Origin: Flexistipes sp.
GTDB taxonomy: Bacteria; Chrysiogenota; Deferribacteres; Deferribacterales; Flexistipitaceae
DNA length: 64,000 nt
Direction: 5' to 3'
NCBI RefSeq assembly: GCF_036172515.1
Contig: NZ_JAXKVW010000015.1
Span: forward strand, 1 to 64,000
Made by a program: the position numbers and the translations under genes. Positions 46,219-55,023 of the stretch are shown in pieces (position 1 is the first letter of the stretch; each line of letters starts with the position of its first letter). The notes beneath the pieces are model-generated. The model saw only the letters and a list, made by a program, of their open reading frames with translations, had not been told where the DNA came from and did not search any database.

Positions 46219-46940
46219 CATACCCTAACAAACCCTTTTGAACAAATGTTTTTGGCATCATTTATAGAATAAAGGACATTGGTGTCTTGCCTTGAAAATT
46301 TAACGGTGAGTTTTTCCACATCAAAACCCACTTCTTTCTGAAAATTTATAAAAAACTCATTAACCTCAACATTTTTCCCGATATATCTTTTCAATGCAGT
46401 GTCAAGAATATTTACATATGCCGTATTATTCATATGCATATTCGTATCAAAATCTGAAAAACGGACAGTTTGCAGCAAACCTTCCTCATCGCCGGGATTT
46501 TTGTCAACCTTGTATGAGGCAATCGGAAATGATGTGGCCTGAGAGCTTTCAGTCTCATAAGCTTCACTCAGATAAGAAGGAATACGTTTTATACGTTTGG
46601 TGGTTATATCCAAAAGTGTCCACATCGAAACAGCTCTCACAGCCTCAGTGCCGCCGCTGCGAATAATAAACTCCCTGAAAGCCTTTACACCGGATATCCC
46701 TGATGACCAGGTTATCACAGTGATACTATCTCCTAATACAGGATATTCTGAAATATCTACGTACAGCTTATTTAATACCCAGGCCACACCCATATCTTTA
46801 AGTGTTTCGGCATCATAGCCAACCATATCAGAATGATGTATTGCAATTTCCTGAAAAAAAGAGACAAGACTGTCCGGTCTCAGCTTGAAGTCAAACCCTA
46901 TATCTTTATAATTTACAACCTTTTCCAGCTTTACAATCAT
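46218..46940 (-). CDS. Acyl-ACP thioesterase (FatA/FatB-like)
   Basis: 240 residues with two hot-dog folds. The N-terminal one has MVGYDAETLKDMGVAWVLNK (about 38-57) and VSMWTLLDITTKRIKRIPSY. The C-terminal one has RFSDFDTNMHMNNTAYVNI (about 155-173), whose Asn and His are the catalytic site in plant and bacterial acyl-ACP thioesterases. It releases free fatty acids from acyl-ACP. Two bases separate it from the carbonic anhydrase gene, so it lies in a three-gene minus operon headed by the helicase. Confidence 0.82.
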   Translation of the reverse strand: MIVKLEKVVNYKDIGFDFKLRPDSLVSFFQEIAIHHSDMVGYDAETLKDMGVAWVLNKLYVDISEYPVLGDSITVITWSSGISGVKAFREFIIRSGGTEAVRAVSMWTLLDITTKRIKRIPSYLSEAYETESSQATSFPIASYKVDKNPGDEEGLLQTVRFSDFDTNMHMNNTAYVNILDTALKRYIGKNVEVNEFFINFQKEVGFDVEKLTVKFSRQDTNVLYSINDAKNICSKGFVRV

Positions 46941-46942
46941 AT

Positions 46943-47560
46943 TCAGATTACCGGTTCAAAATATTTTACGGCAGGATTGTAGTCAAAAATTTCACCCTTA
47001 TCGATCAAATAGTACCATCCGTAGATATTAAGGGACTTTTGCTTTATCCGTTCCTCAATAAACGGATATGTCATAAGATTTTCTAACTGCATAACGACAT
47101 TAATCATTTCAATATGATAAGGCATTCTTATATCTTCATCCAGATTTTGGTAATATTTTACCCTGGTGTTTTCCGATAAAGATAGCCATCTTTTTACATT
47201 AGGCAGCAAACTTAACTCGTCATCATTTTTTAAAAGCGATGAGCACCCGCCGCAATTGGAATGTCCGCAAACCACTATATTTTGTACTTTCAAAACGAGC
47301 ACGGCATATTCGATGGCTGCAATTGTAGATGAATATTCCCCTTTTGTGGAGTATGGGGGGACAATATTGGCTATATTTCTGACTATAAATAATTCTCCGG
47401 GCAGTGAGTTTGTAATAAATGATGGGAGAACCCTTGAATCACAACAACTTATAAACAAAGTGTGCGGAGCCTGTCCTGAGGCAAGCTCCGAAAACAAATT
47501 CTTATGTCTCTCATACGAGTACTGCTTAAAATCTTTTATCTTCTTATGCAATAAACTCAT
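46943..47560 (-). CDS. Beta-class carbonic anhydrase
   Basis: Zinc enzyme interconverting CO2 and bicarbonate. 205 residues. Zinc ligands and the Asp-Arg dyad are in SCCDSRVLPS (about 38-47) and VVCGHSNCGGC (about 96-106). IRNIANIVPPY and AIEYAVLVLKVQNIVV complete the pattern. It is 12 bases after the helicase gene. Bicarbonate supply would suit the carboxylating direction of PFOR, 2-oxoglutarate oxidoreductase and isocitrate dehydrogenase also encoded here. Confidence 0.95.
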   Translation of the reverse strand: MSLLHKKIKDFKQYSYERHKNLFSELASGQAPHTLFISCCDSRVLPSFITNSLPGELFIVRNIANIVPPYSTKGEYSSTIAAIEYAVLVLKVQNIVVCGHSNCGGCSSLLKNDDELSLLPNVKRWLSLSENTRVKYYQNLDEDIRMPYHIEMINVVMQLENLMTYPFIEERIKQKSLNIYGWYYLIDKGEIFDYNPAVKYFEPVI

Positions 47561-47572
47561 ATGTAATCTTTA

Positions 47573-49156
47573 TCACCTTTTCTTTTCTTTTGCAATCTCC
47601 ACGATAGGTCTCCGGCCGCGTTTTTCCCGCTTAAAAATTTCCAGAATAATCTCGGATTCCTCAAAAGGTACAGTGATAAAGGAAAATTTTTCAAAAACTT
47701 TTACATCTTTAATCTTTTTATTTTCCACACCGGCCTTATCTATTATAAAGTCAACCAGTGATTTAGGACTCATGCCGTCCATCTTGCCAAGCGCGACAAA
47801 TAATCGTGTCCTTCCCTTTTTATTAACGTAAACATCACTTATTTCACGATAACTATCCTCACTCAAATCATCTTCGTAGGCTATATTTAACAGTGCAGAA
47901 ACCAGTTTGGCAGGTTCGGCTTTTTCAAGCAGGTCTTCCGCGATATCTTTATAGTTTTCCGATTCATCCGAACTGAGAGCTTCTAAAATTTCTTCTTTTA
48001 TGTTTTCCTTTTTAGCCTCGATAATTTCTCCAACACCAGGAAGGCTTTCTTTTCTTATGTCTGTCTTGGCTTTTCTCATGATAAAAAGTAATTTTCTGTA
48101 CTCTTCTGGTGTGACAAAGGTAATAGCGGTGCCTTCTTTTCCGGCTCTACCCGTCCTTCCGATTCGATGTATATAAGCTTCGGGATCCTGAGGAAGTGCA
48201 TAATTTATTACATGAGTCAAGTCCTGAATATCGATACCTCTTGCTGCCACATCCGTTGCAACAAGCATATTGACCTGTTTGTTCCTGAATTTTTTCAGAA
48301 TTCTTTCCCGCTGGTGCTGAGATATGTCCCCATGCAGGGCTTCAGCATTATATCCTCTGTCAATCAGCTTATTTGCAAGTCTATCTACATCAACTTTCGT
48401 ACGACAGAAAATAATACCGTAAAATTCCTTTTCCATATCTCTGATTCTGCACAATGCTTCAAATTTATCCGGTTCCCTCACCTCAAAATATATCTGCTCC
48501 GTCAGTCCGGCGGCGAGCTCTTCGCTTTTTGTCCTGAAAATTTCAAACTCACCCATGAATCTTTTGGCAATATTTAAAATTTCTCTCGGCATAGTGGCTG
48601 AAAAAAGAAGCATCCGCTTATCAGGATTAGCTCTTTTTAAAATAGACTCAATATCTTCGATAAACCCCATATTGAGCATTTCATCCGCCTCATCCAGAAC
48701 CAGATAATCCAATTTTGAAATATCCAGAGTTCTTCTGTTAAGGTGATCAATGACCCTTCCCGGCGTTCCAACTACAATATCTGCTCCGCTGCTCAACCGC
48801 TTGAGCTGAAGTTCAATTGACTGTCCTCCGTATATAGGAACAATTTTCAGTTTCTTTTTACCTTTCAGGGAATTTAATTCTTCAGAGACCTGGATGGCCA
48901 ATTCCCTGGTAGGTGCCAATATCAATGTTTTAACCCTTTTCTCATCGGATACAATCCTGTCCATGATTGGCAAACCGAAAGCGGCGGTTTTTCCTGTCCC
49001 GGTCTGTGCTTGACCGACAACATCTTTCTCACTTTTCATTAACGTTGGAATAACCTGTGCCTGTATAGGTGTCGGCTCTTCAAAGCCCTTCTTTTTTACA
49101 GATTTTAACAAATTTTCCGATAGTCCTAACTCATCAAACGAATGATTTTGCTGCAT
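47573..49156 (-). CDS. deaD: DEAD-box RNA helicase (DeaD/CsdA-like)
   Basis: ATP-dependent RNA remodelling in ribosome assembly, cold adaptation or mRNA decay. 527 residues. Q motif FEEPTPIQAQVIP, motif I AQTGTGKTAAFG (about 53-64), Ia PTRELAIQV, II VLDEADEMLNMGF (about 153), III FSATMP, V ATDVAARGIDI and VI YIHRIGRTGRAG are complete. The C-terminus (about 440-515) resembles the DbpA RNA-binding domain (RLFVALGKMDGMSPKSLVDF), then a basic tail. First gene of the minus operon with carbonic anhydrase and thioesterase. Confidence 0.93.
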   Translation of the reverse strand: MQQNHSFDELGLSENLLKSVKKKGFEEPTPIQAQVIPTLMKSEKDVVGQAQTGTGKTAAFGLPIMDRIVSDEKRVKTLILAPTRELAIQVSEELNSLKGKKKLKIVPIYGGQSIELQLKRLSSGADIVVGTPGRVIDHLNRRTLDISKLDYLVLDEADEMLNMGFIEDIESILKRANPDKRMLLFSATMPREILNIAKRFMGEFEIFRTKSEELAAGLTEQIYFEVREPDKFEALCRIRDMEKEFYGIIFCRTKVDVDRLANKLIDRGYNAEALHGDISQHQRERILKKFRNKQVNMLVATDVAARGIDIQDLTHVINYALPQDPEAYIHRIGRTGRAGKEGTAITFVTPEEYRKLLFIMRKAKTDIRKESLPGVGEIIEAKKENIKEEILEALSSDESENYKDIAEDLLEKAEPAKLVSALLNIAYEDDLSEDSYREISDVYVNKKGRTRLFVALGKMDGMSPKSLVDFIIDKAGVENKKIKDVKVFEKFSFITVPFEESEIILEIFKREKRGRRPIVEIAKEKKR

Positions 49157-49492
49157 ACTTTTCTACCTCTACTTTATTTAATATTAATAAGAAATTGAAC
49201 ATTTTTTAAATGTGCAATCTTACCTACCGTTTAATAGTCACAAATATATTTGCAACTCAAGAAATCAACCTCAACTGGTGATTCCGGCAATCGGCATGGA
49301 ATTTTTGATTAATTTTGTTTGAAAAACTGAACAATGATAACCCCGAATTCCTTACGCGAAGTAACAACAAAGAAAATATATCAAAGCTGAGATTAATTGC
49401 AATGCTTTTATTAAGTGAGTAATAATTTTTTATTATAAACATTTATTGAGAAATTTTCGTAACAAAAGTTTTGAATAAGTACCCTATCCTAT
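49157..49492. other. Spacer between helicase and hairpin cluster
   Basis: The whole helicase-sdhC gap is 718 bases. This first half is AT-rich and holds nothing recognisable. Confidence 0.4.
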
Positions 49493-49626
49493 CTGAGCAC
49501 CGAGCACATAAATTCTTATGTGCTCGGTGCTCAGGACTTTCTTCTCCCGCCGGATTAGGAGAAGATGCAGTGGGGATACATTTTGTTTCAAACAAAGTCA
49601 CCTACATCTACAGGGCTGAAGTCCTG
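49493..49626. repeat. Unexplained hairpin cluster upstream of sdhC
   Basis: A perfect 19-bp inverted repeat, CTGAGCACCGAGCACATAA (49493-49511) with its complement at 49516-49534, has only a four-base loop. It is followed by an outer pair CAGGACTT (49532-49539)/AAGTCCTG (49619-49626). That pair encloses TCTTCTCC/GGAGAAGA (49540-49547/49558-49565) and TTTGTTT/AAACAAA (49582-49596). No T tract follows, so it is not a simple terminator. A 62-codon frame through it is not convincing. Confidence 0.6.
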
Positions 49627-49750
49627 CTTTCAGATTTATTCAAAATATGCAAAATATAACTTAAATCTCATTTACCTGCTAAATAAAACAGCGTTTACCT
49701 GAACGAGAATGTTTGTACATCCAATGACCATTATAGATTAAAGCAATAAA

Positions 49751-49822
49751 TTGCACCGGACTCCGCTTAAGTTTGTATATTGTATACAACAACATTGACA
49801 CACTTTATAATTTGTGTTAAAA
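49751..49822 (+). promoter_or_regulatory. sdh promoter region with TCA-type operator
   Basis: The dyad TTGTATA-TTG-TATACAA occupies 49773-49789, and its right part contains the perfect palindrome TTGTATACAA. TGTATATTGTATACAA (49774-49789) matches 14 of 16 positions at 61980-61995 ahead of icd. A TTGCAC box at 49751 lies 17 bases before TGTATA inside the dyad. A second -35-like TTGACA sits at 49795-49800, with TTAAAA 16 bases on. The operator would overlap the first promoter, or lie just upstream of the second. Confidence 0.5.
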
Positions 49823-49874
49823 AGCATATTGATAAATTAACGTTGTTTGTAAAATAAAATATAAGGGGTGTAAA

Positions 49875-50228
49875 ATGCCAAGACGAGACTTAGTCACCTA
49901 CCCAAAAAAAGTTTCCTATCGGAAACACACCGGAATGGTGGCATGGCTGCTTCACAGAATCACCGGTGTTATCATTGGTCTATACCTGATTTTCCATATT
50001 CTTGCAAAATCAGGCGTTGCCGGCTGGTTTACAAGCCTTACGGCTAACCCGGTAGCGAGAATATTAGTTTTAATATTTTTCGCTTATCATGCTTTTAACG
50101 GATTCAGGATAGTTCTGATCGATTTTTCTTCCGGTGCCGAGGAAGGAATGTTCAGCAAACAGTTCATGGTTGTAATTTTCTTAACGGTAGTCGTGTCTAT
50201 TTTAGGCGCTATTCCAATATTTTCATAA
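49875..50228 (+). CDS. sdhC: Succinate dehydrogenase cytochrome b556 subunit
   Basis: Membrane anchor of complex II, binding heme b and quinone. 117 residues, three hydrophobic helices (about 29-48, 58-77, 95-115). HRITGVIIGLYLIFHI (about 27) and the heme-ligand motif YHAFNGFRIVLIDF (about 75) are the SdhC signature. An AGGGG site precedes the ATG. Leads sdhCDAB. Confidence 0.88.
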   Translation: MPRRDLVTYPKKVSYRKHTGMVAWLLHRITGVIIGLYLIFHILAKSGVAGWFTSLTANPVARILVLIFFAYHAFNGFRIVLIDFSSGAEEGMFSKQFMVVIFLTVVVSILGAIPIFS

Positions 50229-50239
50229 GGAGGGATTAG

Positions 50240-50557
50240 ATGAAACCTTATAAATTTGTAGGCTCCAGTGACAGCGGTGTTTTTGAATGGCTGTTGCAGA
50301 GAATTTCCGGAGTTATAATGATAGTTGTTATTTTCATACATTTTTTCTCTATGCTTAGTACAGGAGCCTGGGGGCTTCAAAAAATAGTACTGGGTCCGCT
50401 GTTTATTTTCGGAGTTTTCCACACAATGAACGGCTTTAAAATGATAACCGATGATTATGTGTCAAACAGTACGTGGCGTGCAATTCTGTTTGGGATTTAC
50501 TGGATTGTAGGTTTAACGGTCGGATTTCTAGCATTATCTGTGGCATCAATGATGTAA
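50240..50557 (+). CDS. sdhD: Succinate dehydrogenase hydrophobic membrane anchor subunit
   Basis: 105 residues with three hydrophobic helices. It has WLLQRISGVIMIVVIFIHFF (about 16-35) and a second heme-type motif FHTMNGFKMITDDYV (about 66), paralogous in layout to sdhC. An AGGAGG site precedes the ATG; 11 bases follow sdhC. In complex II both anchors contribute to the quinone site. Confidence 0.85.
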   Translation: MKPYKFVGSSDSGVFEWLLQRISGVIMIVVIFIHFFSMLSTGAWGLQKIVLGPLFIFGVFHTMNGFKMITDDYVSNSTWRAILFGIYWIVGLTVGFLALSVASMM

Positions 50558-50582
50558 AAATCTTTTGAGAGGGGTAATAAAT

Positions 50583-52352
50583 ATGTCTGCAAAAATAGAG
50601 TACCACAAGTTTGATGTAATTGTTTTGGGAGCTGGCGGTGCAGGTCTTAACGCTGCTCAGGTAGCTTCCCAGTATGTCAGCACTGCTGTAATTTCTGAGG
50701 TCTATCCCACAAGAAGCCATACAATTTCTGCACAGGGCGGCATTTCAGCTTCTCTTGGTAATATGGAAGAGGACCACTGGCTCTGGCATATGTATGATAC
50801 TATAAAAGGAAGTGATTACCTGGCTGATCAGGATTCATGCGAATATATGACAAAACTTGCTCCACAGAGAATTATTGAACTGGAGCATATAGGTCTGCCA
50901 TTCAGCAGAACAGAAGAAGGAAAAATCGCCCAAAGACCGTTTGGCGGTCACACTTCGAATTTCGGGAAAAAGGCTGTTAAAAGAGCCTGCTACGCTGCTG
51001 ACAGGACAGGCCATGCAATGCTGCAGACGCTTTACGAAAAATCTGTTGAACAGGGAACTCAGTTTTTCAGTGAATTCTACGCACTAGAACTTATTACAAA
51101 TGATGGGGCTGTGAACGGTGTTATCTGCTGGGATATGAAAGACGGTGGATATCATGTATTTCATGCAAAATCTGTAGTTTTTGCCTCAGGTGGAATGTGC
51201 AGAATTTATCAAACAAACTCAAACGCACATATCAATACAGGTGACGGTCTTGCACTGGCAATGAGAGCAGGGTTTTCCTGGAGTGATGCAGAATTTACCC
51301 AGTTTCACCCAACGGGTCTTTATGGCGCAGGAAACCTTATAACCGAAGGTGTTAGAGGTGAAGGTGGTATTCTTCTTAATGCAAACGGCGAAAGATTTAT
51401 GGAGAAATACGCACCTACCATTAAAGATCTCGCTCCGAGAGATATTGTCTCAAGATCGATGGCAAAAGAAATTCTGGAAGGAAGAGGTGTTGGCCCCAAT
51501 AAAGATCATATACTCCTGAAAATAGATCATATTGGCGCAGATGTTATTATGGAAAAACTTCCGGGTATTCACGAATTGGCACTTGTTTTTGCAGGTGTTG
51601 ACTGCACAAAAGAACCGATTCCGGTTGTTCCCACAGCTCACTACCAAAACGGTGGAATTCCAACGAACTATAAAACGCAGGTGGTAAAAGCAAGAGGCTC
51701 AGACCCTGAAGACACTGTTCCCGGATTTTTTGCTGCGGGTGAGATTGCTTCTGCTTCAGTACACGGAGCTAACAGACTGGGCACAAACTCTCTACTTGAC
51801 CTTGTCGTATTCGGAAGGACGGCCGGAGAAGAAGCAGCAAAATGGGCTAAGGAAAACCAGTATGTGGCTCTTCCGGAAAATGCAGGTAAATTCGGTATAG
51901 ATACAATGGAAAAATATGCCAATGCAAACGGCAAGCATACATTCAACGAGATTTATCAGGACCTTGTTGAAACAATGCAAACCAATGTCTCCGTTTTCAG
52001 AACCGAAGAAGGCATGACAAATGCACTGGATAAAATATTAGAACTTAAAGAAAAAATGAAAGATTATAAAGTTGATGATAAATCTACAGTGTTTAACCTT
52101 GAGCTCATTGAGGCCTTGGAACTCAACAACATGCTCATGGTCGCAGAGGCACATACACGTGCAGCCCTCCAGAGGGAAGAATCCAGAGGTGGACACTATA
52201 GAGATGACTATCCTGACAGGGATGATGATAAATACTTGAAGCATACGGAAGTATTTTACAACGAGGATGGCACATTCTCTGTGGAATACCGGGATGTCAG
52301 GTTGAAACCTCTGACTGTCGAAATGTTTAAACCAAAACCAAGAGTATATTAA
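50583..52352 (+). CDS. sdhA: Succinate dehydrogenase flavoprotein subunit
   Basis: Oxidises succinate to fumarate with covalent FAD. 589 residues from the ATG at 50583, chosen because GAGAGGGG lies eight bases upstream; an upstream TTG would include that site. The dinucleotide fold is DVIVLGAGGAGLNAAQVA. The FAD-linked His is in TRSHTISAQGGISASLGN (about 40). Active-site blocks are QFHPTGLYGAGNLITEGVRG, DLAPRDIVSRSMAKEI and VHGANRLGTNSLLDLVVFGR. The E. coli-like architecture favours succinate oxidation, though reversal is possible. The flavinylation factor gene lies just beyond sdhB. Confidence 0.96.
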   Translation: MSAKIEYHKFDVIVLGAGGAGLNAAQVASQYVSTAVISEVYPTRSHTISAQGGISASLGNMEEDHWLWHMYDTIKGSDYLADQDSCEYMTKLAPQRIIELEHIGLPFSRTEEGKIAQRPFGGHTSNFGKKAVKRACYAADRTGHAMLQTLYEKSVEQGTQFFSEFYALELITNDGAVNGVICWDMKDGGYHVFHAKSVVFASGGMCRIYQTNSNAHINTGDGLALAMRAGFSWSDAEFTQFHPTGLYGAGNLITEGVRGEGGILLNANGERFMEKYAPTIKDLAPRDIVSRSMAKEILEGRGVGPNKDHILLKIDHIGADVIMEKLPGIHELALVFAGVDCTKEPIPVVPTAHYQNGGIPTNYKTQVVKARGSDPEDTVPGFFAAGEIASASVHGANRLGTNSLLDLVVFGRTAGEEAAKWAKENQYVALPENAGKFGIDTMEKYANANGKHTFNEIYQDLVETMQTNVSVFRTEEGMTNALDKILELKEKMKDYKVDDKSTVFNLELIEALELNNMLMVAEAHTRAALQREESRGGHYRDDYPDRDDDKYLKHTEVFYNEDGTFSVEYRDVRLKPLTVEMFKPKPRVY

Positions 52353-52369
52353 GCAGGGAGGGTGAGAAA

Positions 52370-53080
52370 ATGAGTAAATATGTCAATATAGAAGTTTTCA
52401 GATACGATCCGGAAAAGGATAAAGAGCCTTATTACGAAACATATAATGTTGAAATAAGGAAGGAAGGTATGCTCATGCTTGAAGCACTTAACCAGATTAA
52501 GTGGGAGCACGATACAACTTTCTCCTTCAGAAGGTCATGCCGGGAAGGCGTTTGTGGTTCCGACGGTTTAAACATCAACGGCGTAAATATGCTTTCCTGT
52601 ATCACAAAAATTGAAGAGCTGGGAACCGATCACATCACTGTTCAGCCGCTTCCGGGTATGAAAGTGATAAGAGACTTGGTTACAGACGTTGAGGACTTTT
52701 TCAATAAGTTCATTACCGTTAAACCTTATCTTATCAGAAGAAGTGCAATTCCTGACAAAGAAATGTATCAGTCACCGGAAGACAGAAGGAAATTAGATGG
52801 ACTTTACGAATGTATCGCATGCGGATGCTGTTCATCTTCATGCCCTTCCTACTGGGCTGATAAGGACTATTTGGGTCCGAACGCTTTTCTGAGAGCTTAC
52901 AGATATCTTGTTGACTCAAGGGATGAAGGCTCTGATGTAAGACTGCCTATTTTAAATGATAAACACGGTGTATGGAGATGTCATACCATTTACAACTGTG
53001 TTGAGGCATGCCCTAAAGAATTAAACCCTACCAAATCAATTGTGGGAATCAGAAAGATGCTAATGGAGAGACAATATTAA
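52370..53080 (+). CDS. sdhB: Succinate dehydrogenase iron-sulfur subunit
   Basis: Passes electrons from FAD to quinone. 236 residues. The 2Fe-2S domain has SCREGVCGSDGLNINGVN then MLSC (about 57-81). The 4Fe-4S and 3Fe-4S ligands are in CIACGCCSSSCPSYW (about 146) and CHTIYNCVEACPKELNP (about 204). Starts 17 bases after sdhA with a GGGAGG site. Closed by the terminator at 53086-53113. Confidence 0.96.
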   Translation: MSKYVNIEVFRYDPEKDKEPYYETYNVEIRKEGMLMLEALNQIKWEHDTTFSFRRSCREGVCGSDGLNINGVNMLSCITKIEELGTDHITVQPLPGMKVIRDLVTDVEDFFNKFITVKPYLIRRSAIPDKEMYQSPEDRRKLDGLYECIACGCCSSSCPSYWADKDYLGPNAFLRAYRYLVDSRDEGSDVRLPILNDKHGVWRCHTIYNCVEACPKELNPTKSIVGIRKMLMERQY

Positions 53081-53085
53081 ATAAA

Positions 53086-53113
53086 GAAGGCGGGCATTTA
53101 GCCCGCTTTTTTT
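53086..53113 (+). terminator. Terminator of sdhCDAB
   Basis: GCGGGC-ATTTA-GCCCGC with A residues before and seven T after, six bases past the sdhB stop. Confidence 0.9.
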
Positions 53114-53329
53114 ATTAGTGAGGGAGTCAGATTGTAAAATAGTGAGATGGTAATTTGTTGAGTGTATTAGTGTTATGTATTAAGTGCTAAGTTTTAAGCA
53201 CCTTATTTCACATGCAGGCAGGGCTGTTTCTCCCAGTTAATAACCACGAATAACAAAGAATAACAATAAATAACTGCTTACTTTTAATAACATTGAACGT
53301 TAAATATATCCTATTACGCGTTTCGCATC
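53114..53329. other. Spacer between convergent sdhB and sdhE
   Basis: No gene. Low-complexity units such as GTATTAAGTGCTAAG and AATAACAAAGAATAACAATA, plus AACATTGAACGTTAAAT near 53290, belong to the degenerate tracts seen elsewhere. Confidence 0.45.
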
Positions 53330-53623
53330 TTACTTAGAATAATATTCATTATAAGCGAATTTCTCAATATCATGGAGAAACCTTTCGTTGTATTGGTCTT
53401 TAAACTCTGAAGCCTTTTTTCTGCCCATAATCACATCAAAAAGGTCATTATCGAAAATATCGTTGAGAAATAAGTTTAACTCACTTACTTCATCGATGGT
53501 GTAATGCTCAGGAACGTATTCCAAAGCGAATTTCCTTAAAAGTAGTTCATTTTCAAGCATAGCCCTGCGGGAACAGAGAAAAACGCATCTTTTGTATTCC
53601 TTGCTTTGAAGAAAATCATTCAT
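53330..53623 (-). CDS. sdhE: SdhE-like succinate dehydrogenase flavinylation factor
   Basis: 97 residues, helical. CSRRAMLENELLLRKFALEY (about 17-36) followed by LNLFLNDIFDNDLFDVIMGR matches the SdhE/DUF339 family, which promotes covalent FAD attachment to SdhA. The conserved RGxxE motif reads RAMLE, with Ala for Gly. Its position beside sdhCDAB strongly supports the call. It is read on the opposite strand, downstream of the korC terminator, so it may be partly co-transcribed with the kor operon or have its own promoter. Confidence 0.75.
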   Translation of the reverse strand: MNDFLQSKEYKRCVFLCSRRAMLENELLLRKFALEYVPEHYTIDEVSELNLFLNDIFDNDLFDVIMGRKKASEFKDQYNERFLHDIEKFAYNEYYSK

Positions 53624-53636
53624 CCGTTATTACTCC

Positions 53637-53665
53637 AAAAAAAGCCCGCTTTTTCAGCGGGCTTT
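53637..53665 (-). terminator. Terminator after korC
   Basis: AAAGCCCGCT/AGCGGGCTTT stem with five-base loop, followed on the minus strand by T residues. Confidence 0.88.
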
Positions 53666-53668
53666 GTA

Positions 53669-54211
53669 TCAATTGTTTTTAACAAGTTCTTTACCGACTT
53701 GAAGGGCCTTTTTGTTCAATTCTTCGGTTCCTTTGGGTACTTTAGCAAGAATCGCTTTTTCCAGCGAGTCAAAGTCCACAATTTGTGCAATTTCATTAAG
53801 CACACCGAGGGTTACAATATTGGCAACCATCGATTTACCCACATCTTCAGCAGCTGCTTTTACAATAGGGAAAGAGTAAAGTTTAAAATTTCCTGAAGGC
53901 TTTTTCTTCACAAGCATGTCATCCACAATTACGATACCGTCATCCACGACTTCACTTGAAAACTTGTCGGCCGCTTCCTGTGTAAGTGCAACCAGGATAT
54001 TCGCCTTTAACACTTTAACAAAATTAATTTCTTCATCGCTGATTACAACCTCGGCTCTTGCAGCACCACCCCGCGCTTCGGGGCCGTATGATTTTGTTTG
54101 TACAGCGTTTTTATTGTCATACACTGCAGCACCGCCCAATATGGCTCCGGATGTAATCATCCCCTGGCCGCCTGAACCACTTAACCTAACATCTATTCTT
54201 CCCATATTCAC
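53669..54211 (-). CDS. korC: 2-oxoglutarate:ferredoxin oxidoreductase, gamma subunit
   Basis: 180 residues, the gamma (catalytic-domain III) subunit. MGRIDVRLSGSGGQGMITSG (1-20) and KSYGPEARGGAARAEVVIS (about 40) are family marks. Overlaps korB by four bases. It completes the korDABC set that converts 2-oxoglutarate plus CoA to succinyl-CoA, CO2 and reduced ferredoxin, or the reverse. Confidence 0.9.
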   Translation of the reverse strand: MNMGRIDVRLSGSGGQGMITSGAILGGAAVYDNKNAVQTKSYGPEARGGAARAEVVISDEEINFVKVLKANILVALTQEAADKFSSEVVDDGIVIVDDMLVKKKPSGNFKLYSFPIVKAAAEDVGKSMVANIVTLGVLNEIAQIVDFDSLEKAILAKVPKGTEELNKKALQVGKELVKNN

Positions 54212-55023
54212 ACCCCTTTTTGAAATCCGACTACAGAATCATATGTTTCGACATGTTCCGGTCTTTCTTCTTTATGCAGTACACCGATTTTATATTTTCC
54301 TTCCATTTCCTCATCGGACATTTTCGCAGCTTTCTGTATATTTACTGCTCTTTCTTTCATGTCCACAAGCATTGAAGTCGGTGTTTTAAATTTATTTTTT
54401 CTTCCGAAACCAGTAGGACAAGCACTAATAATTTCAACCACACTAAGTCCTTTGTGCTGAAGAGCTTCTTTAACCATTTTTTCACAATGCGGCGTATGAT
54501 ACGAAGTTGTCCTGGCAACAAAACTTGCACCTGAACCAATAGCCAGCTCTGTAATGTCAAAATTACTTTCGGGCATTCCGTAAGGTGCCGTTGCAGCCCA
54601 TGATCCACGAGGTGTGGTTGGAGAGTATTGAGCTCCTGTCATACCGTAGATATTGTTATTAAAAACAAAAACGGTCATATCAATATTTCTTCTGCATACA
54701 TGTATAAAGTGATTACCGCCAATAGCAGTCATGTCACCGTCACCGCCTAAAGCAATAACTTTAAGCTCAGGGTTTGCAAGTTTCACACCTGTTGCAAAAG
54801 CTATCGACCTGCCGTGCGTTGTGTGAAGAGTGTTAAAATCCATATAGCCGGGCATACGGCTCACACAACCTATACCGGAGGTTACAACTATATCATCTTT
54901 TTCCCAGCCTAATCCATCAATTGCTCTTATCATTGACTTTAAAGCTATCCCATATGTGCAGCCCGGGCACCAGATATGAGGGAGTTTTTCATTTCTTAAA
55001 TATTTACTATAATTATAAGCCAT
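54208..55023 (-). CDS. korB: 2-oxoglutarate:ferredoxin oxidoreductase, beta subunit
   Basis: 271 residues; binds thiamine diphosphate and one 4Fe-4S cluster. WCPGCTYGIALKSMIRAI (about 18-35) carries the cluster cysteines. GIGCVSRMPGYMDFNTLHTT and GGDGDMTAIGGNHFIHVCRR (ThDP-Mg motif, about 92) are characteristic of the 2-oxoglutarate rather than the pyruvate class. One base separates it from korA. Confidence 0.92.
   Translation of the reverse strand: MAYNYSKYLRNEKLPHIWCPGCTYGIALKSMIRAIDGLGWEKDDIVVTSGIGCVSRMPGYMDFNTLHTTHGRSIAFATGVKLANPELKVIALGGDGDMTAIGGNHFIHVCRRNIDMTVFVFNNNIYGMTGAQYSPTTPRGSWAATAPYGMPESNFDITELAIGSGASFVARTTSYHTPHCEKMVKEALQHKGLSVVEIISACPTGFGRKNKFKTPTSMLVDMKERAVNIQKAAKMSDEEMEGKYKIGVLHKEERPEHVETYDSVVGFQKGV

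Noticed and set aside
49471-49659. 62-codon plus frame before sdhC
   Set aside because: It lies across the 19-bp palindrome and nested hairpins, and its sequence simply reads these repeats; no ribosome binding site.
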